A stretch of DNA of 64,000 nucleotides from Rhodobacterales bacterium (GTDB lineage: Bacteria > Pseudomonadota > Alphaproteobacteria > Rhodobacterales > Rhodobacteraceae). The stretch lies in NCBI GenBank assembly GCA_002747035.1, contig PDRZ01000015.1, forward strand, positions 149,452 through 213,451. The letters run 5' to 3'. The position numbers and the translations under genes are program-made. The notes under the pieces are model-generated. The model was given only the letters and a program-made list of their open reading frames with translations, was not told the DNA's origin and did not search any database. Below are positions 18,325 to 27,428 of the stretch, piece by piece; the stretch's first letter is position 1; every line of letters starts with the position of its first letter.

Positions 18325-18936
18325 TCAATCGGGGCCACCTGCCTTAAGGGCCGCGACATAAGCGGGGCGCGCGCGAATCTCTGCCACGAAGCGGGCGAGC
18401 TTGGGATAGCGGTCCCCATGGCCCTGTTTCACGGCGATTTCGGCTGGGAAGCTCAGCATGATATCCACGGCGGACAGATCATCCAGAACGAAGTGTCCAG
18501 AGGGGCGCAGGATCTGATCCATGAAGGCGAAGTGGCTGTGGACCTGTTGTTTGATCCGCGGCCCCAGGGGTTTGCCTGCCTCTCCCAGTGTGCGCACATA
18601 AAGTGCCAGCAACAGCGGGGTCATGGCCGATCCTTCAGCAAAATGCATCAGCTCGAGATGGGTGATATAGGCATCCGTGTTGCGCGCGGGGATCATACCC
18701 GGTGCGAAACGGTCACAGAGAAGTTCGGTGATCGCCCCGGATTCCACCACCAAACGCCCGTCCAGCTCGATCATGGGTGCTTTCCCCAGAGGATGGATAT
18801 TCAGCAATTCGGGTGGTGCGAGGTTGGTGGTGGCGTCTCGCTCATAGCGGATGACCTCGTAAGGCTGGCCCAGCTCTTCGAGCAGCCAGAGAATGCGGTG
18901 GGAGCGAGAGCGGTTGAGGTGGTGAACCCTGATCAT
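18325..18936 (-). CDS. Glutathione S-transferase family protein
   Basis: Cytosolic GST, 203 aa. The N-terminal thioredoxin-fold domain (MIRVHHLNRSRSHRILWLLE) holds the glutathione-binding ES pair in VVESGAITELL near residue 68, with the cis-proline loop GKAPMIELDG. An all-helical C-terminal domain follows, with LSAVDIMLSFPAEIA as the conserved N-capping box. ATG at 18936 is preceded by GAAAGGA. The substrate cannot be read from sequence; the nearby glutathione-dependent formaldehyde genes give weak context only. Confidence 0.85.
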   Translation of the reverse strand: MIRVHHLNRSRSHRILWLLEELGQPYEVIRYERDATTNLAPPELLNIHPLGKAPMIELDGRLVVESGAITELLCDRFAPGMIPARNTDAYITHLELMHFAEGSAMTPLLLALYVRTLGEAGKPLGPRIKQQVHSHFAFMDQILRPSGHFVLDDLSAVDIMLSFPAEIAVKQGHGDRYPKLARFVAEIRARPAYVAALKAGGPD

Positions 18937-19077
18937 GGGTGCTGTCCTTTCGTGTAGGGGCCTGAAGTGCAGGGACAGCCCGACCATAGGCGGCTGGCGG
19001 AGAATGACCACAGGCTGTCAGAAAAACGCAACGTCGCTGAGGAGACACGATTTTTACGTAATAATCGTGACCAGCGT

Positions 19078-19827
19078 TTAGCCTTGCAGGTTTATGACAT
19101 CTTCATAAAAGGCGCGGTTCAGCGCCCTTGCCTTGTCCAGTGCGCCTTCGGCAATATTGGCTTTGCCGATGAAGTCGGGCCAGTTATCCGGGTCGGCCAT
19201 GGTGGGCGGGTCGGGGAAGAAGTGGAACTTCTGGCTGAACGGAACACAGATCACCCGTCGTCCCAGCAGCAGCGCCCAATAGGTGCCGTGATACGAACTT
19301 GTCACCACCGTTTCGCCAGATGCGATATGGTGGATCGCCTCTTTCAGCGACACGTCCACGTTGGAAATCTCGGGCACGCCCGGCAGCCGGCGGATGTGGT
19401 CGGAATAGCCGGCATGGGCGAACATCACCACCTCGTGGCTGGGCGCGGGGGCGGTATCGAAATGTTCGGACATCGCGCTGACACAGGGCACGTAACGCGC
19501 GCCGAGGTGTTCGAGTCCGGCACAGCGGGTGCCGATCAGGGCGCATCTCTCCTGCATCATTCTGAACGCGTCGGATTTGGCCGCCGTGCTGGCGATCCCC
19601 ACCCCCCACAGCACGATATCATGTGCCCTGGACGCCCGGCGTTCCACGGTGCGCACGCAGGCCTTCCATGTCTGTCCCCCTCCGAGCACCGTCAGGGGGA
19701 CATCGGGGATCTTGGCCCCAAACGCCGCCGCTTCGGTGACACCGAAGTCGAAATAGTCGCGAGGAGAACAGGCGAGGTCGCCTATGTTGGTTGTGTCGCG
19801 GTGGTGCAGGAAAAAGGCGTCAAGCAT
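19078..19827 (-). CDS. Polysaccharide pyruvyl transferase family protein
   Basis: Enzyme-like protein (249 aa) of the family that transfers pyruvyl groups from phosphoenolpyruvate to surface sugars. Recognisable parts are the N-terminal HHRDTTNIGDLACSPRDYF, the nucleotide-sugar-like ILWGVGIAS region and the C-terminal SSYHGTYWALLLGRRVICVP, whose SxYHG motif is the family hallmark. It is short (many members exceed 300 aa) but both ends are conserved. No polysaccharide genes flank it, so the acceptor is unknown. Confidence 0.7.
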   Translation of the reverse strand: MLDAFFLHHRDTTNIGDLACSPRDYFDFGVTEAAAFGAKIPDVPLTVLGGGQTWKACVRTVERRASRAHDIVLWGVGIASTAAKSDAFRMMQERCALIGTRCAGLEHLGARYVPCVSAMSEHFDTAPAPSHEVVMFAHAGYSDHIRRLPGVPEISNVDVSLKEAIHHIASGETVVTSSYHGTYWALLLGRRVICVPFSQKFHFFPDPPTMADPDNWPDFIGKANIAEGALDKARALNRAFYEDVINLQG

Positions 19828-19909
19828 TTACGTGTGTCATCCTGTGGTTTCATTCCATCTTCGGGTGGATTGCGATTGATGTTGTTCCAAGCTGACCCTA
19901 GGAAAAGGC

Positions 19910-20845
19910 ATGGTCGAGATTTTTCTCAAGACGATTCCGTTCTTTTTGCTGATCGCGGTTGGATATGGCGCGGGCAGGACACGGTTTTTCAGCGAAGAGG
20001 CCACCGCCGCGCTGACCAGGTTCGTATTCTATTTCGCGCTGAGCGCGATGTTGTTCCGGTTTTCGGCCAACCTGAGCCTTGGCGAGATTTTCGATTGGCG
20101 GTTCCTGGTCGCCTATCTCTGGGGCACGGGGTTCGTTTACGGAATTGCCACCGCCGTTGCCTTCCTGCGCGGGTTGAGCGTGGCAGAGGCCGCGATTGAG
20201 GCGCAATGCGCGGTCATTGGCAATGTCGGTTTCCTTGGCCTGCCCATGCTGGCGCTGCTGCTGGGCCCCCAGGCGGTGCCTGCAATCATGATGGTGCTGT
20301 CTGTGGATCTGATCGTGTTTGGCAGTCTCGTGGTGATCCTGATCACCGGGGCGCAGGATGGGCGTATGGGGCTGGTGGTATTGAAAACAGTGGGGCTTGG
20401 TCTGCTCAGGAACCCGATGATCATGGCCATTGCTCTTGGCCTGTTCTGGTCGGGGTTCAACATGCCGATGCCCCGGCCATTGAACGAATTCGCAACAATC
20501 CTTGGCGCTGCCGCGACGCCCGGGGCGTTGTTTGCGATTGGCGCGTCGCTGGCCAGCAAATCGGCCGAGCGTATGGTGGTCGCCGGGTGGCTGGCTTTTG
20601 CCAAGCTGGTGCTGCATCCGCTTTTTGTGGCTGGTGCCGCGCTGTTCCTGTTTCCGGTCGCGCCCTATCCTGCGGCGGTGATGATCGCCTGTGCCGCGCT
20701 GCCCGTGGCGGGGAATGTTTTTATCCTCGCGCAGCATTACGGGGTTGCGCCGCATCGCGCCTCGGCTGCGATCCTGATTTCGACGGTGGCCAGTGTTGTC
20801 ACCCTGTCTGTGGTAATTGCCTGGGTGGTTGGATTTTATGCGTAG
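19910..20845 (+). CDS. AEC family transporter (auxin efflux carrier-like)
   Basis: Integral membrane protein (311 aa) with about ten predicted membrane segments in two five-segment halves, starting with IFLKTIPFFLLIAVGYGAGR and containing VIGNVGFLGLPMLALLLG, where asparagine and proline break the helices as in this family. Bacterial AEC carriers move malate, malonate or other organic anions; the substrate here is not evident. It ends nine bases before the NnrS gene and probably shares its transcript. Confidence 0.85.
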   Translation: MVEIFLKTIPFFLLIAVGYGAGRTRFFSEEATAALTRFVFYFALSAMLFRFSANLSLGEIFDWRFLVAYLWGTGFVYGIATAVAFLRGLSVAEAAIEAQCAVIGNVGFLGLPMLALLLGPQAVPAIMMVLSVDLIVFGSLVVILITGAQDGRMGLVVLKTVGLGLLRNPMIMAIALGLFWSGFNMPMPRPLNEFATILGAAATPGALFAIGASLASKSAERMVVAGWLAFAKLVLHPLFVAGAALFLFPVAPYPAAVMIACAALPVAGNVFILAQHYGVAPHRASAAILISTVASVVTLSVVIAWVVGFYA

Positions 20846-20854
20846 GAGGCGGTT

Positions 20855-21979
20855 ATGACGGTGTTTCGTGAAGGATGGCGGGTGTTTTTCCCTTTGGGGA
20901 CACTGTTTGCGGGGGTTGCGATCCCGGTGTGGCTGGTGTGGTTCCAAACGGGCGGGCCGGATTGGGTCGAAGACCCGTTGCGCTGGCATCGTCACGAAAT
21001 GCTGTTTGGCTATCTTTGGGCCGCCCTGGCCGGGTTTTTGTTGACGGCTGTGCCCAACTGGACCGGGCGCAGGGCGCTGGCGGGTGTGCCATTGGCCGTT
21101 CTGGCGATGTTGTGGCTTTGCGCGCGGCTGGTCATGGTGTTGCTTCCCGCGGGGGGCTGGCAGACGGTTCTGGCGCTTGGCTTTCCCATCGCGGTTGCCG
21201 GGTTCATCACGCGCGAGATCGTGGCCGGAGGCAACCGCCGCAATCTGCCTGTTGTGGGTGCGCTTTGGGCGATGGGGGCGGCGCAGTTGCTGTTCCTGAG
21301 CGGGACCGAAGAGATCGGCCAGCGTCTTGGCTTTGGGCTTGCCCTGATGTTGATCATCCTGATTGGCGGTCGGGTCACCCCGGCCTTTACCTTCAACTGG
21401 CTTCGGGCACAGGGAAGGTTGCGCGAAGGCGAAGGCAAAGCGCCCTTTACCCGGTTGGATATGGCCGCAATGGGCACAAGCGCCGCCGCGTTGGCGGTTT
21501 GGGTGCTGTTTGCCGACAGCCTGTCCGCGCTGGCCGTTCTGCCCGCAGTGGCGGCGGGGCTTTTGGCCGTGCGTCTTGCGCGGTGGCAGGGGACGCGCGT
21601 GATGGGCGAGCCGTTGATGGCGGCGCTGCATTTTGGATATGCCTGGGTTGCGGTCAGCATGGCGTTTATCGCGTTTTCGATGCCGGGTCTGGTCACGGTT
21701 TCGCAAGCCTTTCATGCCATAGGGGCAGGAGCGATCGGGGCGATGACGGTGATCGTGATGATGCGCGCCTGTCTGGGCCATTCCGGCCGCAAGATCGAAG
21801 GCAATGGGGCGGATATTGCCATATTGGCGGCGATCCATCTGGGTGCGGCCTTGCGCGTGGCGGTGCCGTGGCTGGATGATGCGACCTGGGCCTATCATGG
21901 CAGCGGCACGCTTTGGGCGCTGGGCATGATCGGGTTTGTGCTGCGCTATGGGCGGATCGCACTGGCACCGCGCGCTTGA
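20855..21979 (+). CDS. NnrS family haem-copper membrane protein
   Basis: Polytopic protein (374 aa) with about twelve membrane segments. The histidine-rich early segment RWHRHEMLFGYLWAALAGFL and the following LLTAVPNWTGRRAL are the NnrS hallmarks. NnrS proteins protect against nitric oxide stress and often sit near denitrification genes; here the neighbours are an AEC carrier and the frmA/fghA route, which also handles S-nitrosoglutathione. That link is suggestive only. GGAGG about seven bases upstream supports the ATG at 20855. Confidence 0.85.
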   Translation: MTVFREGWRVFFPLGTLFAGVAIPVWLVWFQTGGPDWVEDPLRWHRHEMLFGYLWAALAGFLLTAVPNWTGRRALAGVPLAVLAMLWLCARLVMVLLPAGGWQTVLALGFPIAVAGFITREIVAGGNRRNLPVVGALWAMGAAQLLFLSGTEEIGQRLGFGLALMLIILIGGRVTPAFTFNWLRAQGRLREGEGKAPFTRLDMAAMGTSAAALAVWVLFADSLSALAVLPAVAAGLLAVRLARWQGTRVMGEPLMAALHFGYAWVAVSMAFIAFSMPGLVTVSQAFHAIGAGAIGAMTVIVMMRACLGHSGRKIEGNGADIAILAAIHLGAALRVAVPWLDDATWAYHGSGTLWALGMIGFVLRYGRIALAPRA

Positions 21980-22058
21980 CATTTCGCGCCGCTTCGGGCG
22001 CTGCTGACACCAACAGCCCTGCAGAGTGCGGGGGCAACAGGGAAAAAGGATGAGCACA

Positions 22059-22892
22059 ATGGAAACGGTATCAGAAAACGCATGTTTCGGCGGGGTTCAG
22101 GCGGTTTATACCCATGCGTCAGAGGCGACCGGAGGGGACATGACCTTTGGTCTGTTCCTGCCCGAAGAGGCGCGGGACGGGCCGGTGCCGGTGCTGTGGT
22201 ATCTTTCCGGTCTGACCTGTACCCACGAAAACGCCATGGTCAAGGCGGGGGCCCAGGGGTGGGCCGCCGAACAGGGGATTGCTTTGGTCTTTCCCGATAC
22301 CTCGCCCCGGGGCGAAGGGGTTGCGGATGACGAAGCCTTTGATCTTGGTCAGGGCGCGGGGTTCTATGTGAATGCCACGCAAGACCCGTGGTCCCCGCAT
22401 TTCAGGATGTGGGATTACGTGGCCGAGGAGCTACCCCGTCTGATCACCCGTAATTTCGCCGTGGATGAAGAGCGCCAGTCGATCACCGGCCATTCCATGG
22501 GCGGGCATGGGGCGTTGACGATGGCGATGGGCCTCGCCGGCCGTTACCGGTCCGTCTCGGCTTTTTCACCGATTTGCCACCCCACGGTGAGCGATTGGGG
22601 CCGCAAGCAGTTGACCGCCTATCTGGGGGAAGACGAAGCCACATGGCGGCGTCATGACGCGACGTTGATGATGCGCGAGGTCGGGTTTGACGGCCCGGTT
22701 TTGGTGGATACCGGCACCAGGGACCAGTTCATCGATCTGTTGAAGCCCGAAGCCCTGGCCGAAGCGGTGAATGCGCGCCGGCAACAGGCCACCCTGCGGT
22801 TGCAGCCCGGATACGATCACAGCTATTTCTTTGTGTCGAGCTTTATGGAAGACCACGTGGCCTTCCATGCCGAAGCTCTTTACGCGGAGTGA
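22059..22892 (+). CDS. fghA: S-formylglutathione hydrolase
   Basis: Serine hydrolase (277 aa) of the esterase D family that splits S-formylglutathione into formate and glutathione, the step after frmA. It has the nucleophile elbow GHSMGGHGAL, the oxyanion segment WYLSGLTCTHENAM, and the catalytic Asp and His in VDTGTRDQFID and GYDHSYFFVSSF. The ATG at 22059 (METVSENACFGG) matches the family start and is spaced eight bases from AAAAGGA; upstream GTG 22026 and ATG 22050 are poorer. It ends five bases before the sthA start. Confidence 0.95.
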   Translation: METVSENACFGGVQAVYTHASEATGGDMTFGLFLPEEARDGPVPVLWYLSGLTCTHENAMVKAGAQGWAAEQGIALVFPDTSPRGEGVADDEAFDLGQGAGFYVNATQDPWSPHFRMWDYVAEELPRLITRNFAVDEERQSITGHSMGGHGALTMAMGLAGRYRSVSAFSPICHPTVSDWGRKQLTAYLGEDEATWRRHDATLMMREVGFDGPVLVDTGTRDQFIDLLKPEALAEAVNARRQQATLRLQPGYDHSYFFVSSFMEDHVAFHAEALYAE

Positions 22893-22896
22893 GCAG

Positions 22897-24336
22897 GTGG
22901 AACATTACGATCTGATCATCATCGGCTCTGGCCCGGCGGGGCGCGCTGCCGCGATTCAGGCGGGCAAGTTGAAGCGCAAGGTCTTGGTGGTGGATGCCAA
23001 TGAGCGGTTGGGCGGTGTTTCCGTCCACACCGGCACGATCCCGTCAAAGACCCTGCGCGAAACGGTGTTGAACCTGTCGGGGTGGCGCGAGCGGTCGTTT
23101 TATGGCCGGGGCTATCGCGCCAAGGAAGAGATCAGCGCCGAGGACCTTAAGGCTCGGCTGCACATGACGCTGGATCACGAGGTGGACGCGCTGGAGCACC
23201 AGTTCAACCGCAACCATGTGGACACGTTGATGGGCCGTGCGGTGTTCACCGGCCCCAACGCGGTGCAGGTCGCAAGCGATGCGGGCAAGGTGGTGACTGT
23301 TTCGGCGGATAAGTTCCTGATTTCCACTGGCACCGTCACCTATCGCCCCGACAACATTCCGTTCAACGGCACCACGATCGTGGACAGTGACGAATTCCTT
23401 GAGATGGGGCAGATTCCACGCAGTTTGATCGTGGTGGGCGCAGGTGTGATCGGGGTGGAATATGCCAGCATGTTTGCCGCGCTGGACGTGACCGTCACCC
23501 TGATCGAGCCGCGCGACAGTTTCCTTGATTTCATCGACCGCTACACCGTGGCCGAGTTCACCCATCAGGTGCGCGACAATGGCATGAGCCTGCGGCTTGG
23601 ATCGGCCATTGAAAAGGTCGAAGATGGTGGGGATCACGTGGAGGTCAGTCTTGAAAACGGACGCCACGTGCGGGCCGAGATGTTGTTGTTCGCTGCCGGG
23701 CGGATGGGGGCGACTGCGGGGTTGGGGCTGGATAAAGTGGGGATCGAAACCGACCACCGGGGCCGGATCGACGTGGACCGCAAGAGTTACCAGACCAAGG
23801 TGCCCCATGTTTACGCGGCGGGGGATGTGATCGGGCATCCGTCGCTGGCGTCGACGGGCCTGCAACAGGGGCGGGTCGCGGCCTGTCACGCGTTGGACAC
23901 GCCCACATTGCCGGAAAGCCCGTGGTTCCCCTATGGCATCTATTCGGTGCCGGAAATCAGCACCTGCGGCATGTCCGAGGAAGAGGTGAAGGAGCGCGGA
24001 ATCCCTTACGAGGTGGGCATCGCCCGGTTCCGCGAAACCAGCCGGGGCCATATCATGGGGCTGCATCACGGCATGTTGAAAATGCTGGTCAGCCTGAAGA
24101 CCCGGCGGCTTCTGGGGGTTCAGATCGTGGGCGAGGGGGCGACCGAGCTGATCCATATCGCGCAGGCGGTTCTGAACCTCAAAGGCACGGTGGATTATTT
24201 CGTGGAGAATACGTTCAATTACCCCACATTGGCCGAGGCCTATAAGATCGCGGGGCTGGATGCGTTCAACCGGATGCCGATCCCCGAGGAGTACAAGGTG
24301 AAGAAACCGCGCAAGAAACCGGCGAAGACAGCATGA
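22897..24336 (+). CDS. sthA: Soluble pyridine nucleotide transhydrogenase SthA (Si-specific)
   Basis: FAD-dependent enzyme (479 aa) that balances NADH and NADPH. It has the FAD motif [19 protein letters not shown], a second dinucleotide fold [18 protein letters not shown], and the C-terminal dimer domain ending [15 protein letters not shown]. The redox cysteine pair of lipoamide dehydrogenase and mercuric reductase is absent ([15 protein letters not shown] in its place), as expected for SthA. GTG at 22897 is preferred: GGAG lies eight bases upstream and the family begins here. An ATG at 22867 would overlap fghA by 26 bases. The ATGA overlap with the next gene suggests one transcript from fghA. 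Confidence 0.92.
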   Translation: MEHYDLIIIGSGPAGRAAAIQAGKLKRKVLVVDANERLGGVSVHTGTIPSKTLRETVLNLSGWRERSFYGRGYRAKEEISAEDLKARLHMTLDHEVDALEHQFNRNHVDTLMGRAVFTGPNAVQVASDAGKVVTVSADKFLISTGTVTYRPDNIPFNGTTIVDSDEFLEMGQIPRSLIVVGAGVIGVEYASMFAALDVTVTLIEPRDSFLDFIDRYTVAEFTHQVRDNGMSLRLGSAIEKVEDGGDHVEVSLENGRHVRAEMLLFAAGRMGATAGLGLDKVGIETDHRGRIDVDRKSYQTKVPHVYAAGDVIGHPSLASTGLQQGRVAACHALDTPTLPESPWFPYGIYSVPEISTCGMSEEEVKERGIPYEVGIARFRETSRGHIMGLHHGMLKMLVSLKTRRLLGVQIVGEGATELIHIAQAVLNLKGTVDYFVENTFNYPTLAEAYKIAGLDAFNRMPIPEEYKVKKPRKKPAKTA

Positions 24337-24773
24337 TCTATGTGGACGCCGATGCCTGTCCCGTGAAGGACGAGGTGGAGCGGGTGGCCACCCGGCACAG
24401 AGTACGGGTGGCGGTGGTGTCCAATGGCGGTTTGCGCATGTCGCAGAACCCGTTGGTCGAGACCGTGATCGTGCCCGAGGGTCCGGACGTGGCCGATATG
24501 TGGATCGCGGATCGCTGTGGTCCGGGCGATGTGGTGATCACCGGTGACATCCCGCTGGCCGCGAAATGTGTTGAGTCGGGCGCACAGGTGTTGAAGCATA
24601 ACGGCGAAGCCCTGACCCAGGCCAATGTGCGCGAGGCCCTGGCCATGCGCGACCTGATGGCCGATCTGCGCAGCGCCGATCCGTTTCGTCAGGGCGGTGG
24701 CAAGGGGTTTACCAGGGCGGACCGGTCAAGGTTCCTGGATGCGCTGGAGCGGGTGTTGCGCAGTTTCGGGTGA
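24333..24773 (+). CDS. YaiI/YqxD family (DUF188) protein
   Basis: Conserved protein of 146 aa with a PIN-like fold in known members. Visible signatures are [14 protein letters not shown] at the N-terminus, [24 protein letters not shown] and [20 protein letters not shown] at the C-terminus. The conserved acidic residues suggest a metal-dependent nuclease-like site, but no activity is established. It overlaps sthA by four bases. Confidence 0.88.
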   Translation: MIYVDADACPVKDEVERVATRHRVRVAVVSNGGLRMSQNPLVETVIVPEGPDVADMWIADRCGPGDVVITGDIPLAAKCVESGAQVLKHNGEALTQANVREALAMRDLMADLRSADPFRQGGGKGFTRADRSRFLDALERVLRSFG

Positions 24774-24841
24774 GGCGCGGGCGCTGGCGGAGAGTATTTG
24801 GAGCAAGAGCAAGGGCCCGGCATGGTCCGAAAGGGGGCGGT

Positions 24842-25753
24842 ATGGATGTGACGATGATCCCGTTTGAGGCGGGCGAGGCGCGGTTGAGCTGGGACGGGTT
24901 ATGTGCGGCGCTTGAGGCCGGGCACAAGATGCCCAGGGCCGAGATTGGCGACACGTTTCTCTATCGCGGAGAGGATACGATGCTATCCCGGTCGGCCTGG
25001 ATCGACGGGATGGGGATCGCGGTGAAGACGGCGAATATCTTTCCCGGCAATCCGGGAAGAGGAGAGCCGTTGATCCACGGGGCGGTCAATCTTTATGACG
25101 ACAAAACCGGTCTTTTACAGGCGATTGTGGATTTCCACCTTGTGACCAAATGGAAAACCGCCGGAGACAGTTTGCTGGCGGCGAAAAAGCTGGCCCGCCC
25201 TGACGCGGGCAGGGTTCTGATCGTGGGGGCTGGTACGGTGGGGCGCAGCCTGGCCCAGGCCTATGGTGCGGGATTTCCGGGGGCGGAGTTCACCGTGTGG
25301 AACCGCACCCGCGCCAGGGCCGAGGAGATGGCAGCGGAGTTTCCCGGGATGCAGGTGGCGGACGATCTTGAAACCGCCGTGAGCGCGGCGGATATCGTGA
25401 CCTCGGCCACGATGGTGACAGAGCCGGTGTTGCACGGGGACTGGTTCAGACCGGGGCAGCATATTGATCTGATCGGGGCCTATCGCCCGGACATGCGCGA
25501 AACAGATGACACAGGCATCCGGCGCGCGCGGGTGTTCGTGGACAGCTATGACACCACGGTCGAACATATCGGAGAGATCCGGGACCCGATTGCCAGCGGG
25601 GCGATCACCCGTGAAGATCTTATTGCCGATTATTATCAGATGGAGCGGTTCACGCGGCGCTCTGATGACGAGATTACCCTGTTCAAAAACGGCGGCGGCG
25701 CGCATCTGGATCTGATGACCAGCCGGTATATCCTTGAAACCTTTCACGCCTGA
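24842..25753 (+). CDS. Ornithine cyclodeaminase/mu-crystallin family protein
   Basis: NAD(P)-dependent enzyme (303 aa) of the family that includes ornithine cyclodeaminase, alanine dehydrogenase and pyrroline-2-carboxylate reductase. It has GMGIAVKTANIFPGNPGRGE near the substrate site and the Rossmann turn RVLIVGAGTVGRSLAQAYG, followed by VWNRTRARAE and DIVTSATMV. ATG at 24842 follows AAGGGGG; an in-frame GTG at 24770 would add a low-quality arginine-rich stretch. The exact substrate cannot be assigned. Confidence 0.85.
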   Translation: MDVTMIPFEAGEARLSWDGLCAALEAGHKMPRAEIGDTFLYRGEDTMLSRSAWIDGMGIAVKTANIFPGNPGRGEPLIHGAVNLYDDKTGLLQAIVDFHLVTKWKTAGDSLLAAKKLARPDAGRVLIVGAGTVGRSLAQAYGAGFPGAEFTVWNRTRARAEEMAAEFPGMQVADDLETAVSAADIVTSATMVTEPVLHGDWFRPGQHIDLIGAYRPDMRETDDTGIRRARVFVDSYDTTVEHIGEIRDPIASGAITREDLIADYYQMERFTRRSDDEITLFKNGGGAHLDLMTSRYILETFHA

Positions 25754-25813
25754 TTTAGCCCTTGATTCGTGGCTGTCGCGGTTATGCGGCATGACGTCAG
25801 CCAGACAAGAGGC

Positions 25814-25864
25814 TAAAGCGGTTTCAGCCATGGCTGTGATCCGACAATAACCGGAAGCACTTTA
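25814..25864. repeat. GTTTCC-family palindromic repeat, short copy 1
   Basis: A 51-bp imperfect palindrome from TAAAGCGGTTTC to CCGGAAGCACTTTA with a CTGTGATCCGACAATAA centre. It lies between two convergent genes. It matches the repeat at 28485 and the left half of the long copies at 27162 and 36272. Confidence 0.75.
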
Positions 25865-25917
25865 ATTGACAGGGGAAGGATAAGCGGCAGGACGGGACAC
25901 GCGAGGCGTGTCACGTC

Positions 25918-27150
25918 TTAGGCTGTTATGGCCATCGGGCGTTCACGTACCGGCAGGTGAACGATGGCCGAGAAGGCTCCGACCCCGACGCCCACCCACC
26001 AGACGGCGGTGTAGCTGCCGTAAAGATCATACATCCGCCCGCCCAGCCAGACGCCCAGGAAGCTGCCCAGTTGGTGAGAAAAAAACACGATCCCATAAAG
26101 CGTTCCCATGTAGCGCAGCCCATAGATATGCGCGATCAACCCCGAGGTCAGCGGCACGGTGGCCAACCACAGCGCGCCCATGGAGACCGAAAACAACAGC
26201 ACGGTCATGGGCGTCATGGGAACAAGGATAAAGGCGGCGGCCACAAGCGTACGCCCGGTATAGATCGCCGCCAGCAGATATTTTTTCGAATAGCGGTTGC
26301 CCAGCCACCCGGCCAGAAGCGTCCCGGCGATATTGGCAAGCCCAATCAGCGAAATCGCCACCGCCCCAAGCCGCGAGGTCGAGGTGATCCCCATACCATG
26401 CAAAATCCCTCCCGGTGCGAGGGGGCCGCACATTTCTGTCACAAAGGCCGGGAAATGCGCGGTGACAAAGGCCAGTTGATAGCCACAGGAGAAAAACCCG
26501 AGGAAAATCAGCGTATAGGACGGATCGCGCAGGGCTTTTTTCAGGATCTGGCCCATGCTTTCTTCGATTTCCTGTCTGGAGGCGGTGGGCGCGCGCATCA
26601 TTGGCAGCACCATCAGACAGCTCAGGATCAGCAGGGCAAACAGCAGGAACACGGTTTGCCAGGGCATCGAGTTCAAAAGCCATTCCGCCAGCGGCGCGCC
26701 AATCACCTGCCCGCCTGATCCGGCGGCGGTGGCGATGGCAAGGCTCATGGAGCGGCTGGCATCCGAACTGGCCCGCCCTACCACGGCCAGGATCACGCCG
26801 AACCCGGTGCCCGCGATGCCGAACCCCACGAGGATTTCAAGCATCTGGTGCGCTTCGGGCGTGGTGGCAAAGGACGACAGCACCAGTCCCGCCGCATAGG
26901 TCAGCGCGCCAAGGATGATTGCCATGCGGTCGCCCATCTTTTCAGCCAACGCACCAAACAGCGGCTGGCCGATCCCCCAGGCCAGGTTCTGGATCGCGAT
27001 GGCCAGCGAAAATTCGGCGCGCAGCCAGTTGAACTCTTCGGCAATGGGGATCTGGAACACGCCAAAGGAGGCGCGGATGGAAAAGGACACGAGGATGATG
27101 ACACAGCCCGCGAAGAGAACCGGGGTGAAGAGAGGTGCGGGTTTAGTCAT
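25918..27150 (-). CDS. MFS transporter
   Basis: Major facilitator protein (410 aa) with about twelve membrane segments. The motif-A-like loop between segments 2 and 3 reads FGALAEKMGDRMAIILGA. A central cytoplasmic loop (RAPTASRQEIEESMGQILKK) separates the two halves. The N-terminal half resembles the monocarboxylate/oxalate-formate antiporter branch (SIRASFGVFQIPIAEEFNW), so organic anions are a reasonable guess, not a determination. ATG at 27150 is preceded by AGGA. A long palindromic repeat begins 12 bases upstream of the start and covers its promoter region. Confidence 0.88.
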   Translation of the reverse strand: MTKPAPLFTPVLFAGCVIILVSFSIRASFGVFQIPIAEEFNWLRAEFSLAIAIQNLAWGIGQPLFGALAEKMGDRMAIILGALTYAAGLVLSSFATTPEAHQMLEILVGFGIAGTGFGVILAVVGRASSDASRSMSLAIATAAGSGGQVIGAPLAEWLLNSMPWQTVFLLFALLILSCLMVLPMMRAPTASRQEIEESMGQILKKALRDPSYTLIFLGFFSCGYQLAFVTAHFPAFVTEMCGPLAPGGILHGMGITSTSRLGAVAISLIGLANIAGTLLAGWLGNRYSKKYLLAAIYTGRTLVAAAFILVPMTPMTVLLFSVSMGALWLATVPLTSGLIAHIYGLRYMGTLYGIVFFSHQLGSFLGVWLGGRMYDLYGSYTAVWWVGVGVGAFSAIVHLPVRERPMAITA

Positions 27151-27161
27151 GATCGCTGTCC

Positions 27162-27278
27162 TAAAGCGTTTCCGCATTACGTTGACTCAGCATGATATGG
27201 AAACGCTGTGTAACACAGTATGGATGTGGGCGTTTCCGGTTATTGTGTGGATCACAGGAATAACCGGAAACGACTTTA
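27162..27278. repeat. GTTTCC-family palindromic repeat, long copy 1
   Basis: A 117-bp element beginning TAAAGCGTTTCCGCAT and ending ACCGGAAACGACTTTA. It is in reverse orientation to the copy at 36272. Its right part (read on the minus strand) equals the 51-bp short element, and its left part is a second palindrome with CGTTTCC/GGAAACG ends. It occupies the region between the divergent MFS and zapE genes. Confidence 0.8.
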
Positions 27279-27428
27279 TTCGTCGTGCCGATGAGGATGG
27301 AACGTCGCAGGGGATGCGTCAATTCATGATTTGTGAAGGAGCCATCACGGATGGGCAAAGGCACCGCTGTTCTGTCGTGCGGGACGCGGCCTCTACACAA
27401 TCCCGGCAAGGCGGGGTACCAAGGCACC

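Noticed and set aside
19898-22057. 719-codon open frame on the minus strand opposite the AEC and NnrS genes
   Set aside because: Its translation is a His/Arg/Gln-rich low-complexity string typical of the antisense of GC-rich membrane protein genes; the plus strand encodes two clear families.
22771-22896. Longer N-terminus of SthA starting inside fghA
   Set aside because: The extra residues have no similarity to the family and translate fghA in another frame; a GTG with a good ribosome-binding site exists at 22897.
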